Source: an uncultured Azospirillum sp. (lineage in GTDB: Bacteria > Pseudomonadota > Alphaproteobacteria > RF32 > CAG-239). From it: a stretch of 49,454 nucleotides of DNA. The notes beneath the pieces are model-generated. The model saw only the letters and a list, made by a program, of their open reading frames with translations. It did not search any database and was not told the origin of the DNA. The stretch spans positions 1 through 49,454 of the forward strand of contig UQCS01000011.1 of the NCBI GenBank assembly GCA_900539605.1, read 5' to 3'. Below, one piece after another: positions 33,060 to 40,681 of the stretch (positions are counted from its first letter, which is position 1; each line of letters opens with the position of its first letter). The position numbers and the translations under genes are program-made.

Positions 33060-33716
33060 TCAGCGGTAACGGCGCAGAATTCCACTTAAAATTCCCTGTA
33101 CCCTGACGCGCGAAGGTGCAAGCTTACGGATTTCGTAGTCCTGATTGCAAGGCTTGAGCCAGACTTCGTCTTTTTTCTTCTGCCATACTTTGAGCGTGGC
33201 TTCCGATTCGTCCACCAAAGCCACCACGATTTGTCCATTTTCGGCAGTTTGCGCTTTGCGGATGATGGCCGTGTCGCCGTCCATAATACCAGCCTCAATC
33301 ATTGATTCCCCTTCTACCGTCAGAGCGTAGAAACTGCCGCGGCTGACCATTTCCAGCGGCACCATGATGCTTTCGTTTTCGTCGGCAATAGCGGCAATCG
33401 GCGTGCCGGCCGCAATTTTGCCGTATAACGGAACCGGCACCGCCGCGGTGAGCAGAGCTTGCCGGATCTTTTTTTCTTCTTCGATGATTTCTCGCGGTTT
33501 AAAACGCGGTGTCCGCAAAACTTCCAACGCCCGTGCTTTGTGAGGAAGCTTTTTTACGAAATCGCGTTCAATCAACTCTTCAATCAGGGCATGAATTCCC
33601 GATTTCGATTTGATGCCGACGGCTTGCTTCATTTCTTCGAAAGAAGGGCAACAGCCGTTTTCTTTGATAAAATTGTCGATAAACATCAGCAGTTTGTATT
33701 GTTTGGGTGTCAGCAT
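33060..33716 (-). CDS. lexA: LexA repressor, SOS regulator
   Basis: A 218-residue LexA. The winged helix-turn-helix is at residues 1-65 (LTPKQYKLLMFIDNF; SFEEMKQAVGIKSKSGIHALIEEL in overlapping pieces). The self-cleavage site is A103-G104 in KIAAGTP. The catalytic pair is S138 in VEGESMI and K176 in SEATLKVW. RecA filaments on damaged DNA trigger autocleavage and derepress SOS genes. Its own promoter carries a GTTC-N7-GTTC operator, the alphaproteobacterial SOS box, so it is autoregulated. GAGGAAAG lies about 8 bases before the ATG. It is divergent from lysS. Confidence 0.96.
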   Translation of the reverse strand: MLTPKQYKLLMFIDNFIKENGCCPSFEEMKQAVGIKSKSGIHALIEELIERDFVKKLPHKARALEVLRTPRFKPREIIEEEKKIRQALLTAAVPVPLYGKIAAGTPIAAIADENESIMVPLEMVSRGSFYALTVEGESMIEAGIMDGDTAIIRKAQTAENGQIVVALVDESEATLKVWQKKKDEVWLKPCNQDYEIRKLAPSRVRVQGILSGILRRYR

Positions 33717-33749
33717 AGGCGTCTTTCCTCAGGTTGTCGTCTCTTGCAT

Positions 33750-33778
33750 GTTCTACTTTAGTTCTTTACTCCCGTCAA
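33750..33778 (-). promoter_or_regulatory. lexA promoter with overlapping SOS box
   Basis: On the minus strand TTGACG (33773-33778) and TAGAAC (33750-33755) are separated by 17 bases. GTTC-TACTTTA-GTTC at 33750-33764 (plus strand) is an exact match to the alphaproteobacterial LexA box and covers the -10 and most of the spacer. LexA binding there would block RNA polymerase. Confidence 0.85.
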
Positions 33779-33790
33779 GCAATTATTAGG

Positions 33791-33819
33791 TTGAAAATTT
33801 TACGGCTATTGTTTATAGT
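33791..33819 (+). promoter_or_regulatory. Promoter of lysS
   Basis: TTGAAA and TATAGT are separated by 17 bases, 43 bases before the lysS ATG. The LexA box lies 26 bases upstream of this -35, so lysS is probably not strongly SOS-controlled. Confidence 0.65.
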
Positions 33820-33862
33820 GTCGGAAAACATAGTAAAAAAACATCATACAGGAATTTTACAA

Positions 33863-35332
33863 ATGGCAACAGAAACAAATATTCACAGAGAATCACGACT
33901 GGCAAAACTCAATAATTTGACCGAGAAGGGTTACAATCCGTATCCTTATTGTTTCAAACCCGATGTCTTTGCTGCCGATTTACAAGGAAAGTACAAAGAT
34001 TTGGCTGCCGGTGAAAATACCGAGGACCGGGTGACGGTTGCCGGACGCGCCATGGCGGTCCGCAACAGCGGTATGTTCATTGATCTGAAAGACGTCAGCG
34101 GAAAAATCCAGGTTTTCTGTCATAAAAGCCATCTTGATGAAGCCGGATTGGAGCTGCTGAAAAATCTGGATGTCGGCGATTTGGTCGGTGTCTCGGGTTT
34201 TGTGCGTCGGACCCCGCGCGGCGAATTGTCGGTTGCAGCCGAAAAGTTTGATATTATCGGCAAAGCACTGCAACCGCTGCCGGAGAAGTTTCATGGCCTC
34301 ACCGATATTGAAGCCCGTTATCGCCAGCGTTACGTTGATTTTATCATGAACGATGACAGCCGCGAAATTTTTGAAAAACGTTGCCGCATCACCTCGGCGA
34401 TCCGCCGTTATTTTGAAGAACACGGTTTTCTTGAAGTTGAAACACCGATGCTGCATCCGATCATGGGCGGTGCCAACGCCAAACCGTTTGTCACTCATCA
34501 TAATGCTCTTGATCGTGACCTGTATTTACGGATTGCACCGGAACTTTATCTCAAACGGCTGGTTGTCGGCGGTTTTGACCGGGTATTCGAAATCGGCCGC
34601 AACTTCCGCAACGAAGGGGTAGATAAAAAGCATAATCCCGAGTTCACCGCGCTGGAAGCTTATCAGGCTTATGCCGATTACAATGATATGGCTCAACTGA
34701 TTCCCGATTTGATCCGCTATGTTTGCGAACAGGTTCTCGGCAAGCCGTCGTTTACTTTTAACGGAGTGGAGATTGACGTTTCGAAACCGTTTCCCCGTAA
34801 ATCGATCGTCGATCTGGTTAAAGAATATGCCGGGATTGATCTGATGGCGGCGCAAACGGTGGAAGAAGCCCGCGAAATGGCAAAATCGATCGGAATTGAC
34901 GCTTCCGAGTGTTCTAACTGGGGCAAAGTTGTGCAGTTGGTGTTTGACGAAAGAGTGGAAGCCAATCTGATTCAGCCGGTGTTGGTGATGGATATGCCGC
35001 GGGATGTTTCACCGCTGGCCAAAACTCATCGTTCTAATCCGCGATTGGTCGAGCATTTTGATGCCTATGCCTGCGGTATGGAGTTGGGTTGCGCTTATTC
35101 GGAATTGTCCAACCCGCTGGAACAGCGTGCGCGGTTCGATGCCCAGTGTGCGGAACGCGAAGCCGGAGACGACGAAGCTCAGATGTTGGATGAAGATTTT
35201 GTTAATGCTCTGGAAAATGCCTTACCGCCTACCGGCGGCATGGGAATGGGAATTGACCGTTTGGCGATTCTTCTCACCGGTGCGGAAACCATCCGTGATG
35301 TGATTGCCTTCCCGACTTTGCGCAACAAATAA
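33863..35332 (+). CDS. lysS: Lysyl-tRNA synthetase, class II
   Basis: A 489-residue class II synthetase. An N-terminal OB fold (about 55-145, VTVAGRAMAVRNSGMFIDL) reads the anticodon. Motif 1 is near residue 190, motif 2 is FEIGRNFRNEG near 245, and motif 3 is GMGMGIDRLAILLTG near 470. I chose the ATG at 33863 with AGGA 9 bases upstream; the frame is open 43 codons further upstream, but that stretch covers the promoter and lexA operator. It charges tRNA-Lys. The polysaccharide deacetylase gene begins 2 bases after its stop, so the two are probably co-transcribed. Confidence 0.97.
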   Translation: MATETNIHRESRLAKLNNLTEKGYNPYPYCFKPDVFAADLQGKYKDLAAGENTEDRVTVAGRAMAVRNSGMFIDLKDVSGKIQVFCHKSHLDEAGLELLKNLDVGDLVGVSGFVRRTPRGELSVAAEKFDIIGKALQPLPEKFHGLTDIEARYRQRYVDFIMNDDSREIFEKRCRITSAIRRYFEEHGFLEVETPMLHPIMGGANAKPFVTHHNALDRDLYLRIAPELYLKRLVVGGFDRVFEIGRNFRNEGVDKKHNPEFTALEAYQAYADYNDMAQLIPDLIRYVCEQVLGKPSFTFNGVEIDVSKPFPRKSIVDLVKEYAGIDLMAAQTVEEAREMAKSIGIDASECSNWGKVVQLVFDERVEANLIQPVLVMDMPRDVSPLAKTHRSNPRLVEHFDAYACGMELGCAYSELSNPLEQRARFDAQCAEREAGDDEAQMLDEDFVNALENALPPTGGMGMGIDRLAILLTGAETIRDVIAFPTLRNK

Positions 35333-35334
35333 AT

Positions 35335-36516
35335 ATGAAGAGACTGCCTAAAAAGAAATCTTCAAAATCAAAGCCGTTTGCGTTTTGGCGCAAACGGTTG
35401 CTGCTTGCGGTTAATTTGGTGCTTTTGCTGTTTTTTCTGGCAGGGCTGGCCGGTTTGCTGATACAGGAAATGCGGAACGGTCTTCACATTCGCGTCGTAA
35501 CAGAAACGGAAGACAACATTTCAGCTGAAAAAACGGCACCGACGCCGGAAGAAGACGCCGGTTATATCCGGCAGGCGCTGGAACTTGACGAATTTGGCGA
35601 AGACAATATTTTTCAGTTGGAAAAAACGGTCGAAGCCGTCGAAACCGATGTGCCGGCGCCGATGGCCGAAAACTGGGAGCAGGCAGTTGCCCATATTGAT
35701 GCTATAGAGTTATCTGCGGAAGAAGCTTATGGCCTTTATGAAGAGAAATTGCCCGAAAACATTATTGACTCTCCGGCAAGCCCAAATATCCATCCGAAAG
35801 TCAACGACATCAAAATCGTGGTCGGGCGCAAACCGCCGTATTTTGGTTCCAAACCGGTGATTGCGATTGTAATTGACGATATGGGAATCAGCCATCGCCG
35901 CACTGCCAAGATCAGCAGCCTGCATTATCCTTTGACTTCGTCTTTTTTGACTTACGGAACGGCATTGCAGCCGCAGATTCAAACCGCCAAAGATGCAGGG
36001 CACGAAATTATGGCCCATTTGCCGATGGAACCGCTGTCGGGCATCAACGTCTCCCCCGACGTATTGACGGTTAAGATGGACACTAAACAGGTGACGGCCG
36101 GTTTGCAGGCAATGTTGAATAAATTCTCGAATATCCGTGGTGTCAACAATCATATGGGCAGCCGGTTTACCGAAGATGAGATGCGGATGGATGCGGTGAT
36201 GCGGGAATTAAAACGACGCGATTTATTTTTCCTCGATTCTAAAACGACGGCCAAATCGGCGGCGGAAAACGCGGCTGCCCGAAACGGTGTCAGCTATGTT
36301 TCGCGTAATATTTTTCTCGATAACGAAGACAAGTTCGACTACATCATGCGCCAGTTGCATCAGACTGAGAAAATTGCCCGCAAAAACGGTTATGCGGTTG
36401 CGATCGGGCACCCCAAAGAACAAACCTACCGGGCGCTCAAAGTGTGGCTGCCGACGTTGCAAAGCCGCAACTTGCGGTTGGTGCCGTTAAGCGAAATCGT
36501 TAAAGTACTGAATTAA
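35335..36516 (+). CDS. Divergent polysaccharide deacetylase (YibQ-like)
   Basis: A 393-residue protein. The N-terminus is basic, then one membrane anchor at about residues 19-45 and an acidic, low-complexity periplasmic linker to about 175. The catalytic-type domain begins KPVIAIVIDDMGIS, with the family Asp-Asp pair, then HEIMAHLPMEP and VNNHMGSRFT. These are hallmarks of the divergent polysaccharide deacetylase family (former DUF610), which has the NodB-like fold and acts or is predicted to act on cell envelope glycans. It starts 2 bases after lysS without its own good ribosome binding site, so translation is probably coupled. Confidence 0.85.
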   Translation: MKRLPKKKSSKSKPFAFWRKRLLLAVNLVLLLFFLAGLAGLLIQEMRNGLHIRVVTETEDNISAEKTAPTPEEDAGYIRQALELDEFGEDNIFQLEKTVEAVETDVPAPMAENWEQAVAHIDAIELSAEEAYGLYEEKLPENIIDSPASPNIHPKVNDIKIVVGRKPPYFGSKPVIAIVIDDMGISHRRTAKISSLHYPLTSSFLTYGTALQPQIQTAKDAGHEIMAHLPMEPLSGINVSPDVLTVKMDTKQVTAGLQAMLNKFSNIRGVNNHMGSRFTEDEMRMDAVMRELKRRDLFFLDSKTTAKSAAENAAARNGVSYVSRNIFLDNEDKFDYIMRQLHQTEKIARKNGYAVAIGHPKEQTYRALKVWLPTLQSRNLRLVPLSEIVKVLN

Positions 36517-36535
36517 GCGCCGTTGGGGCTTTTTA
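36515..36535 (+). terminator. Terminator of the lysS operon
   Basis: AAGCGCC pairs with GGGGCTT around GTT with one mismatch, followed by T residues. It overlaps the stop codon of the deacetylase gene. Confidence 0.5.
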
Positions 36536-36613
36536 TACAACATACGCTTCCGGAAAATGTTATTTCGATCAGGCAATGGAGCGGCTTGTCTGTTGCGAAG
36601 AAATACTAACATA

Positions 36614-36642
36614 TTGACAGTTAAAATAAACATCGTTAATTT
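36614..36642 (+). promoter_or_regulatory. Promoter of the DUF1796 pair
   Basis: A perfect TTGACA -35 and TAATTT are separated by 17 bases, 88 bases before the chosen start of the first DUF1796 gene. Confidence 0.6.
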
Positions 36643-36729
36643 GAAGGCGGATTTTACGTGAGATTGATGTTAAATAAGAGGAGATGAAGTTTTGTGGCGA
36701 AAATGCAAAACAATCTCAAAGGAGCTGAA

Positions 36730-37503
36730 ATGAAATTTGATATAATTATTCCGGTGGGGAGTTTTTGCGCCGGAGCGCAAGCATTAAGAAGCGTCAAGAA
36801 AAGAAGCCGTTCGCTGCCGTTAGACTGGGTAGGGCCGGTCTCGCTGCCGTTGGCAGTCGATTTTCTGGAAACGGGTTTTAAATCTTTTTTTGAAAAGGAA
36901 GACCTGAAAAAATATGAAAAAGATACGAAGAAAAATATAGGCTATATCAATATCCGTACCAATGTTTTATTTATGCACGACTTTAAAGACATTTCACGTT
37001 TTGATGAGGAATATGTGCTGATACGCGAAAAGTACGATCGCCGCATTAAGCGCTTGTATCAGACCATCAACGATTCCAAAGATATTTTGTATTTGCACGT
37101 TTTTCAGGCCAAAGATCAGCAGATATTGCTGACCGACGAAGAAATCGTCGGTACTTTTGAGCGGTTGCAGAAAATGAATCCGGGAAAGAATCACCGTTTG
37201 CTGTTCATTAATCTGGCAGAAACGGAAGAAGACAAAGGCGGTTTCGATCACCGGAAAATCCGTGAGGATATCGACTATTATAATTGCTACAGAGACAAAA
37301 CCGCTCAGTTTGAGGACGGTGTGCCCAGCTACATATATTTCCAGAAAAATGTGGAGACGGTTTTGAAGCTGTACAAAGTTCGTAAAAGTGTCCGGGATGC
37401 TCTCAAAAAATTTGGGTTCAAATTACTGGATGCTCTAAGCAGCGTGGTGCCGAGCCGGTCTGTCCGGGAAAAACTCAGGATGATGTACAAAGAGTATAAA
37501 TGA
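36730..37503 (+). CDS. DUF1796 family putative papain-like cysteine peptidase, copy 1
   Basis: A 257-residue protein. The N-terminus FDIIIPVGSFCAGAQAL holds the family Cys. The block LPLDWVGP (PFDW-type) follows, and FMHDF near residue 80 provides a candidate His. These are the DUF1796 signatures; activity has not been shown for most members, and genes of this kind are often near glycan or surface genes. Two starts are plausible. I chose the ATG at 36730 with AAAGGAG 5 bases upstream; a GTG at 36694, also with a good GAGGAG, would add 12 residues. It is adjacent to a paralogue, with 50 bases between the two coding regions. Confidence 0.78.
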   Translation: MKFDIIIPVGSFCAGAQALRSVKKRSRSLPLDWVGPVSLPLAVDFLETGFKSFFEKEDLKKYEKDTKKNIGYINIRTNVLFMHDFKDISRFDEEYVLIREKYDRRIKRLYQTINDSKDILYLHVFQAKDQQILLTDEEIVGTFERLQKMNPGKNHRLLFINLAETEEDKGGFDHRKIREDIDYYNCYRDKTAQFEDGVPSYIYFQKNVETVLKLYKVRKSVRDALKKFGFKLLDALSSVVPSRSVREKLRMMYKEYK

Positions 37504-37553
37504 TTTTTTCTGCCGGTTGGTGACAGTGTCGGCGGCAGGTGTTGGATGTAAAT

Positions 37554-38249
37554 ATGCAAAAATTCGATTTGGTTGTTCCTGCAGGATCTTTCTGTGTTAC
37601 CGGTTACCATTTGCGAAAAGCCGGTTTGCACGGTGAAACTTTGCCGTTTGACTGGCTGGAAAATGTGACGTTGGAACTGTTTGTCGGCTTTCTGGAAAAC
37701 GGATTTGAAGACTTTCTGCTGCAAGACCGGCTGGTGCCTGACTTTAAAGGAAAAAGCGGAAAAGGTCATTATCGTTTCCGAATGCCGAACGGAATAACTT
37801 TTGTTCACGATTTTGCTCACGATCAGCCGGCAACGGATTTTGCGGCGGTGCGGCGGAAATATGAACGCCGGATTAAACGGCTGTCCGACAGGATGAAAAC
37901 GGCCCGCAGCATCCTGTTTGTGCATTGCAGCCGCTTTGAAGCCGATTCTGGCGAACTTAACCGTCTATACGGTCGTTTGAAATCCTGCTGTCCCGACAAG
38001 AGCATAAAGTTGTTGTATGTGCATCTGGTTAACGGCAAAAAAGGATTTAACTATATTGTTCAATCGCCGGAGATAGATGTCGTTGACATGGAATTTGGCA
38101 CCAACAGCGATCCCAAACAATTTTGGATCGGCAAAGTTTCTGTTTTTAATCGGATGTTGTCGACCTACCGTCTTACGTTTGCGGCCCGTTTTCGTTTGTG
38201 GCTGAATAAGCAAAAACGAAGGTTTGGTAAAAGTTACGACCGAATGTGA
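37554..38249 (+). CDS. DUF1796 family putative papain-like cysteine peptidase, copy 2
   Basis: A 231-residue paralogue of the preceding protein. It conserves FDLVVPAGSFC with the candidate Cys, LPFDWLEN, FVHDF with the candidate His, and RRKYERRIKRL, but the middle and C-terminal parts have diverged strongly. The ribosome binding site before the ATG at 37554 is poor. An in-frame GTG at 37539 is an alternative. The pair is an old tandem duplication, to judge by the extent of divergence. The C-terminus is very basic (RFRLWLNKQKRRFGKSYDRM), which could bind nucleic acid or membrane. The function is unknown beyond the family name. Confidence 0.75.
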   Translation: MQKFDLVVPAGSFCVTGYHLRKAGLHGETLPFDWLENVTLELFVGFLENGFEDFLLQDRLVPDFKGKSGKGHYRFRMPNGITFVHDFAHDQPATDFAAVRRKYERRIKRLSDRMKTARSILFVHCSRFEADSGELNRLYGRLKSCCPDKSIKLLYVHLVNGKKGFNYIVQSPEIDVVDMEFGTNSDPKQFWIGKVSVFNRMLSTYRLTFAARFRLWLNKQKRRFGKSYDRM

Positions 38250-38337
38250 CCGTATCATGCCGGGCTGCTGACTTGAACAAAAGCGGCGGGCGGGAATAAG
38301 ATAAAAATTTGGTATATGATCAGAAATTGAATTTTGA

Positions 38338-38366
38338 GGAGGGCGAGCAATTGCTCTCCTTTGTTT
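38338..38366 (+). terminator. Weak terminator-like hairpin after the DUF1796 pair
   Basis: GAGC and GCTC around AATT, extended by GGA/TCC with a 4-base bulge, are followed by TTTGTTTT. It lies about 90 bases after the second DUF1796 gene. Confidence 0.35.
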
Positions 38367-38408
38367 TGCCTGCAGCGATACACTGCGGCATGAACGGTGT
38401 CAGGAAAA

Positions 38409-38440
38409 AAGAAAAAGCCTTGAAATAAATCAAGGCTTTT
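38409..38440 (-). terminator. Terminator of the tRNA-Leu gene
   Basis: AAAAGCCTTG (38413-38422) pairs with CAAGGCTTTT (38431-38440). On the minus strand it runs into a T-rich tract directly after the tRNA. Confidence 0.8.
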
Positions 38441-38445
38441 CAGAG

Positions 38446-38531
38446 TGGTAGGGGTGGCCGGACTCGAACCGGCACTCCTTGTGGGAACAAGATTTTGAGT
38501 CTAGCGCGTCTACCAGTTCCGCCACACCCCC
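38446..38531 (-). tRNA. tRNA-Leu (anticodon CAA)
   Basis: An 86-base class II tRNA on the minus strand. The acceptor stem is GGGGGTG with CACCCCT (one G-U pair), with an encoded ACCA end. The T arm is GCCGGTTCGAGTCCGGC, and the long variable arm (TCC/GGA) is typical of leucine tRNAs. The anticodon loop is CTCAAAA, giving CAA, which reads UUG codons. The anticodon stem has one T-T mismatch at its second pair. Confidence 0.95.
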
Positions 38532-38637
38532 GTGAAATCGAACAAATAAATAACCGATTATTTTAAAACCGTCAATAGTTTTTTTACTAAAGTTTGTTAT
38601 TTTTGCAAATAACGACGATTTTAGCGGAGGACTGGTT

Positions 38638-40146
38638 TTGCAAAAAACGGAAGAAAAAGCGGTTGCTTATTATGAGAGCAGAAATTTTGCGGCAGCGCTG
38701 CGCTCTTTTTTGAAGTTGGAGGCCGAGGCACCCAAACGTGAGGATATTCTGATTTATATTGCCAATTGTTATGACGGGCTGGGTCAAAAAGACGAAGCGG
38801 TCAAATATTATCGCAAGGCTTTGCGCGTCAATAAAAAGTCGGATATTGCAGCGGCCAATCTGGCAATCATTTTCTATGAAATGCATAACTATGCCGAAGC
38901 CAAAACTTATGCGGCCAAGGCCCTGAAGATCAATTCTGCCAACATGGCGGCGCTTTCGGTGCTGGGAAACCTGAAATATCGCAAAAAAGACTATGATGCC
39001 GCATTAAGATATTATCATCAGGCCATGGATGTGCAACGCGATTTTTATACGGCGGTTTTGAATGCCGCTTCGGTTTATTATGAACGCCGGGATTTTAATA
39101 CCGCGTATTTTTATGCCAAACGAACGGTACAGTCTTATCCGGATTCAGAAGAAGCGCAATCATTGTTGGCTAACATATGTGTGGAGTTGGGGCGTTTTGA
39201 CGAAGCTATTCTGGTTTTGGCAGCGCTGTACCAGAAAAACCCAAAAGACTTTTGGCTTTGTAATCTTTTGTCGCAGGCTTTCCAACAAAAAAAAGAATAC
39301 GAACGGGCGCTCGAAATGGGATGGCGTGCAGTAACGCTTTCGAAAGGAGAAAACGAACAGCAGATAAATTTCGGTTATTTGCTGTACGAAGTGGCCGTCG
39401 AAAGTCCGGGAACCGATGTGTTGTCCTATGCACGCAAATGGATGGAAAAATATCCCGATCACCCGGTGGCGCGGCATATGGGAAATGCGATGATCAATGC
39501 CGGTCAGGTCAGTCAGATTAACAGCAGTTATATTCGCGATATTTTTGACGTGTTTGCCGACGATTTCGAAGAAGTTCTGGAAGGTTTGGATTATGCAGTT
39601 CCAAGCTTAATGGAACAATCGCTGGATGCTTTGTCCAAAAACGTCAAGCTGAAAAAAATGCGGATTCTCGATGCCGGATGCGGTACCGGGCTGTGCGGTG
39701 CGTATCTCAAAAAATATGCCGCTTTTCGCGGATTGGACGGGGTGGATATATCGGAAAAAATGCTTGAAGTTGCCAAACGCAAAAAAATATATACCCGTTT
39801 GTTTAATCAGGATCTGAATAAGTTTTTGTCTGCCCGCGAGAACAGCTACGATTTGATTAATGCCGCCGATGTTTTTACTTATTTCGGCGAACTGGGCAGC
39901 CTGTTCGTTTTGTTGTTTGATGCTCTGAAACCCGGCGGGCGCGTCTTGTTCAGTGTCAGTGAAAACTCTTATAATCAGGACGATTATTTCCTGCATCTCT
40001 CGGGCCGTTTTCTGCATAGCCGTAAATACGTGGAAGCGGGACTGAAAAAGCGCGGTTTTATCATTGAGAAACTCAATCGTGTCCGTTTGCGCAACGAAGG
40101 TGAAACCGAAGTGTGGGGATGGATCGTGATGGCCCGCAAACCCTGA
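38638..40146 (+). CDS. TPR-repeat protein fused to a SAM-dependent methyltransferase
   Basis: A 502-residue protein. Residues 1-240 contain about six tetratricopeptide repeats (for example GLGQKDEAVKYYRKALRVN). Residues about 340-500 are a class I methyltransferase with the SAM-binding motif DAGCGTG near residue 346 and the post-I acidic GVDIS. It then shows LINAADVFTYFGEL and ALKPGGRVLFSVSE. This layout is known in alphaproteobacterial TPR methyltransferases with unknown, probably protein or small-molecule, substrates. The start is a TTG at 38638: GGAGG lies 7 bases upstream, and no ATG occurs nearby in frame. A terminator follows, so the gene is probably monocistronic. Confidence 0.85.
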   Translation: MQKTEEKAVAYYESRNFAAALRSFLKLEAEAPKREDILIYIANCYDGLGQKDEAVKYYRKALRVNKKSDIAAANLAIIFYEMHNYAEAKTYAAKALKINSANMAALSVLGNLKYRKKDYDAALRYYHQAMDVQRDFYTAVLNAASVYYERRDFNTAYFYAKRTVQSYPDSEEAQSLLANICVELGRFDEAILVLAALYQKNPKDFWLCNLLSQAFQQKKEYERALEMGWRAVTLSKGENEQQINFGYLLYEVAVESPGTDVLSYARKWMEKYPDHPVARHMGNAMINAGQVSQINSSYIRDIFDVFADDFEEVLEGLDYAVPSLMEQSLDALSKNVKLKKMRILDAGCGTGLCGAYLKKYAAFRGLDGVDISEKMLEVAKRKKIYTRLFNQDLNKFLSARENSYDLINAADVFTYFGELGSLFVLLFDALKPGGRVLFSVSENSYNQDDYFLHLSGRFLHSRKYVEAGLKKRGFIIEKLNRVRLRNEGETEVWGWIVMARKP

Positions 40147-40181
40147 TTTCAGATTTTAGTAATTGCCGGATTCGGATAAAA

Positions 40182-40212
40182 TAAAACCTCTCTTCTGAAG
40201 AGAGGTTTTAAA
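40182..40212 (+). terminator. Bidirectional rho-independent terminator
   Basis: TAAAACCTCT and AGAGGTTTTA form a long stem closed by CTT/AAG around a short loop. It ends the TPR-methyltransferase gene and can also serve the convergent DUF2934 gene. Confidence 0.8.
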
Positions 40213-40236
40213 CTTCTAAAGTGTCCTGAAACAAAC

Positions 40237-40455
40237 TTACTTTTTCACGGTTTTTTTCGGGGCTGCTTTTTTCGCGGAAGCAGATTTGCAGGAAGCTGAT
40301 TTTCCGGCAGAAGACTTTGAACAGCAGGGTGCCGCAGCATTTAACTGTTCAATCGCCATCGACCAGAATTTTTCATCCTGCCCTTGAGGACAGCCGGCAT
40401 TTTGCCAGATGTAATAGGCTGCTTCTCTGATAGCATTTTCATTATAATTTACCAT
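40237..40455 (-). CDS. DUF2934 domain small protein
   Basis: A 72-residue protein. Residues 6-38 show the DUF2934 pattern IREAAYYIWQNAGCPQGQDEKFW. A low-complexity tail rich in Ser, Lys, Ala and Cys follows (SKSSAGKSASCKSASAKKAA), ending in a basic KKTVKK. DUF2934 proteins are short, common in proteobacteria and of unknown function. The basic tail could bind nucleic acid. It lies upstream of, and divergent from, glgB with a 226-base gap. Confidence 0.75.
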   Translation of the reverse strand: MVNYNENAIREAAYYIWQNAGCPQGQDEKFWSMAIEQLNAAAPCCSKSSAGKSASCKSASAKKAAPKKTVKK

Positions 40456-40602
40456 AACTTACTCCAAATAAAAAGTTCGGTTAAACATTATTCAATATAC
40501 ATACAAAATTTTATCCGTCAATAATTAATCTGCATAAAATCAATAATTAATCAGTGATCAGATATCTTAACCAAATAAAAATGTATTTGTGATGTTATTT
40601 AC

Positions 40603-40631
40603 TTGCAATTCTATAGATAAGAAATTATAGA
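40603..40631 (+). promoter_or_regulatory. Promoter of the glgB-glgX-malQ operon
   Basis: TTGCAA and TATAGA are separated by 17 bases, 51 bases before the glgB ATG. The word TATAGATAA occurs twice here, once in the spacer and once at the -10. The rest of the 226-base gap is AT-rich without other clear features. Confidence 0.6.
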
Positions 40632-40681
40632 TAAATTTAAAGAGCCGTGCTTTTTTAAGTTCAAAATTTAGAGGTTATTAT

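Noticed and set aside
33734..33862. 43-codon N-terminal extension of LysRS
   Set aside because: It would run through the lexA operator and the lysS promoter; the ATG at 33863 has a ribosome binding site and fits the family length.
37511..37538. CTGCCG/CGGCAG hairpin between the two DUF1796 genes
   Set aside because: The stem is only 6 bp with a long loop and no T tract after it; it is probably chance.
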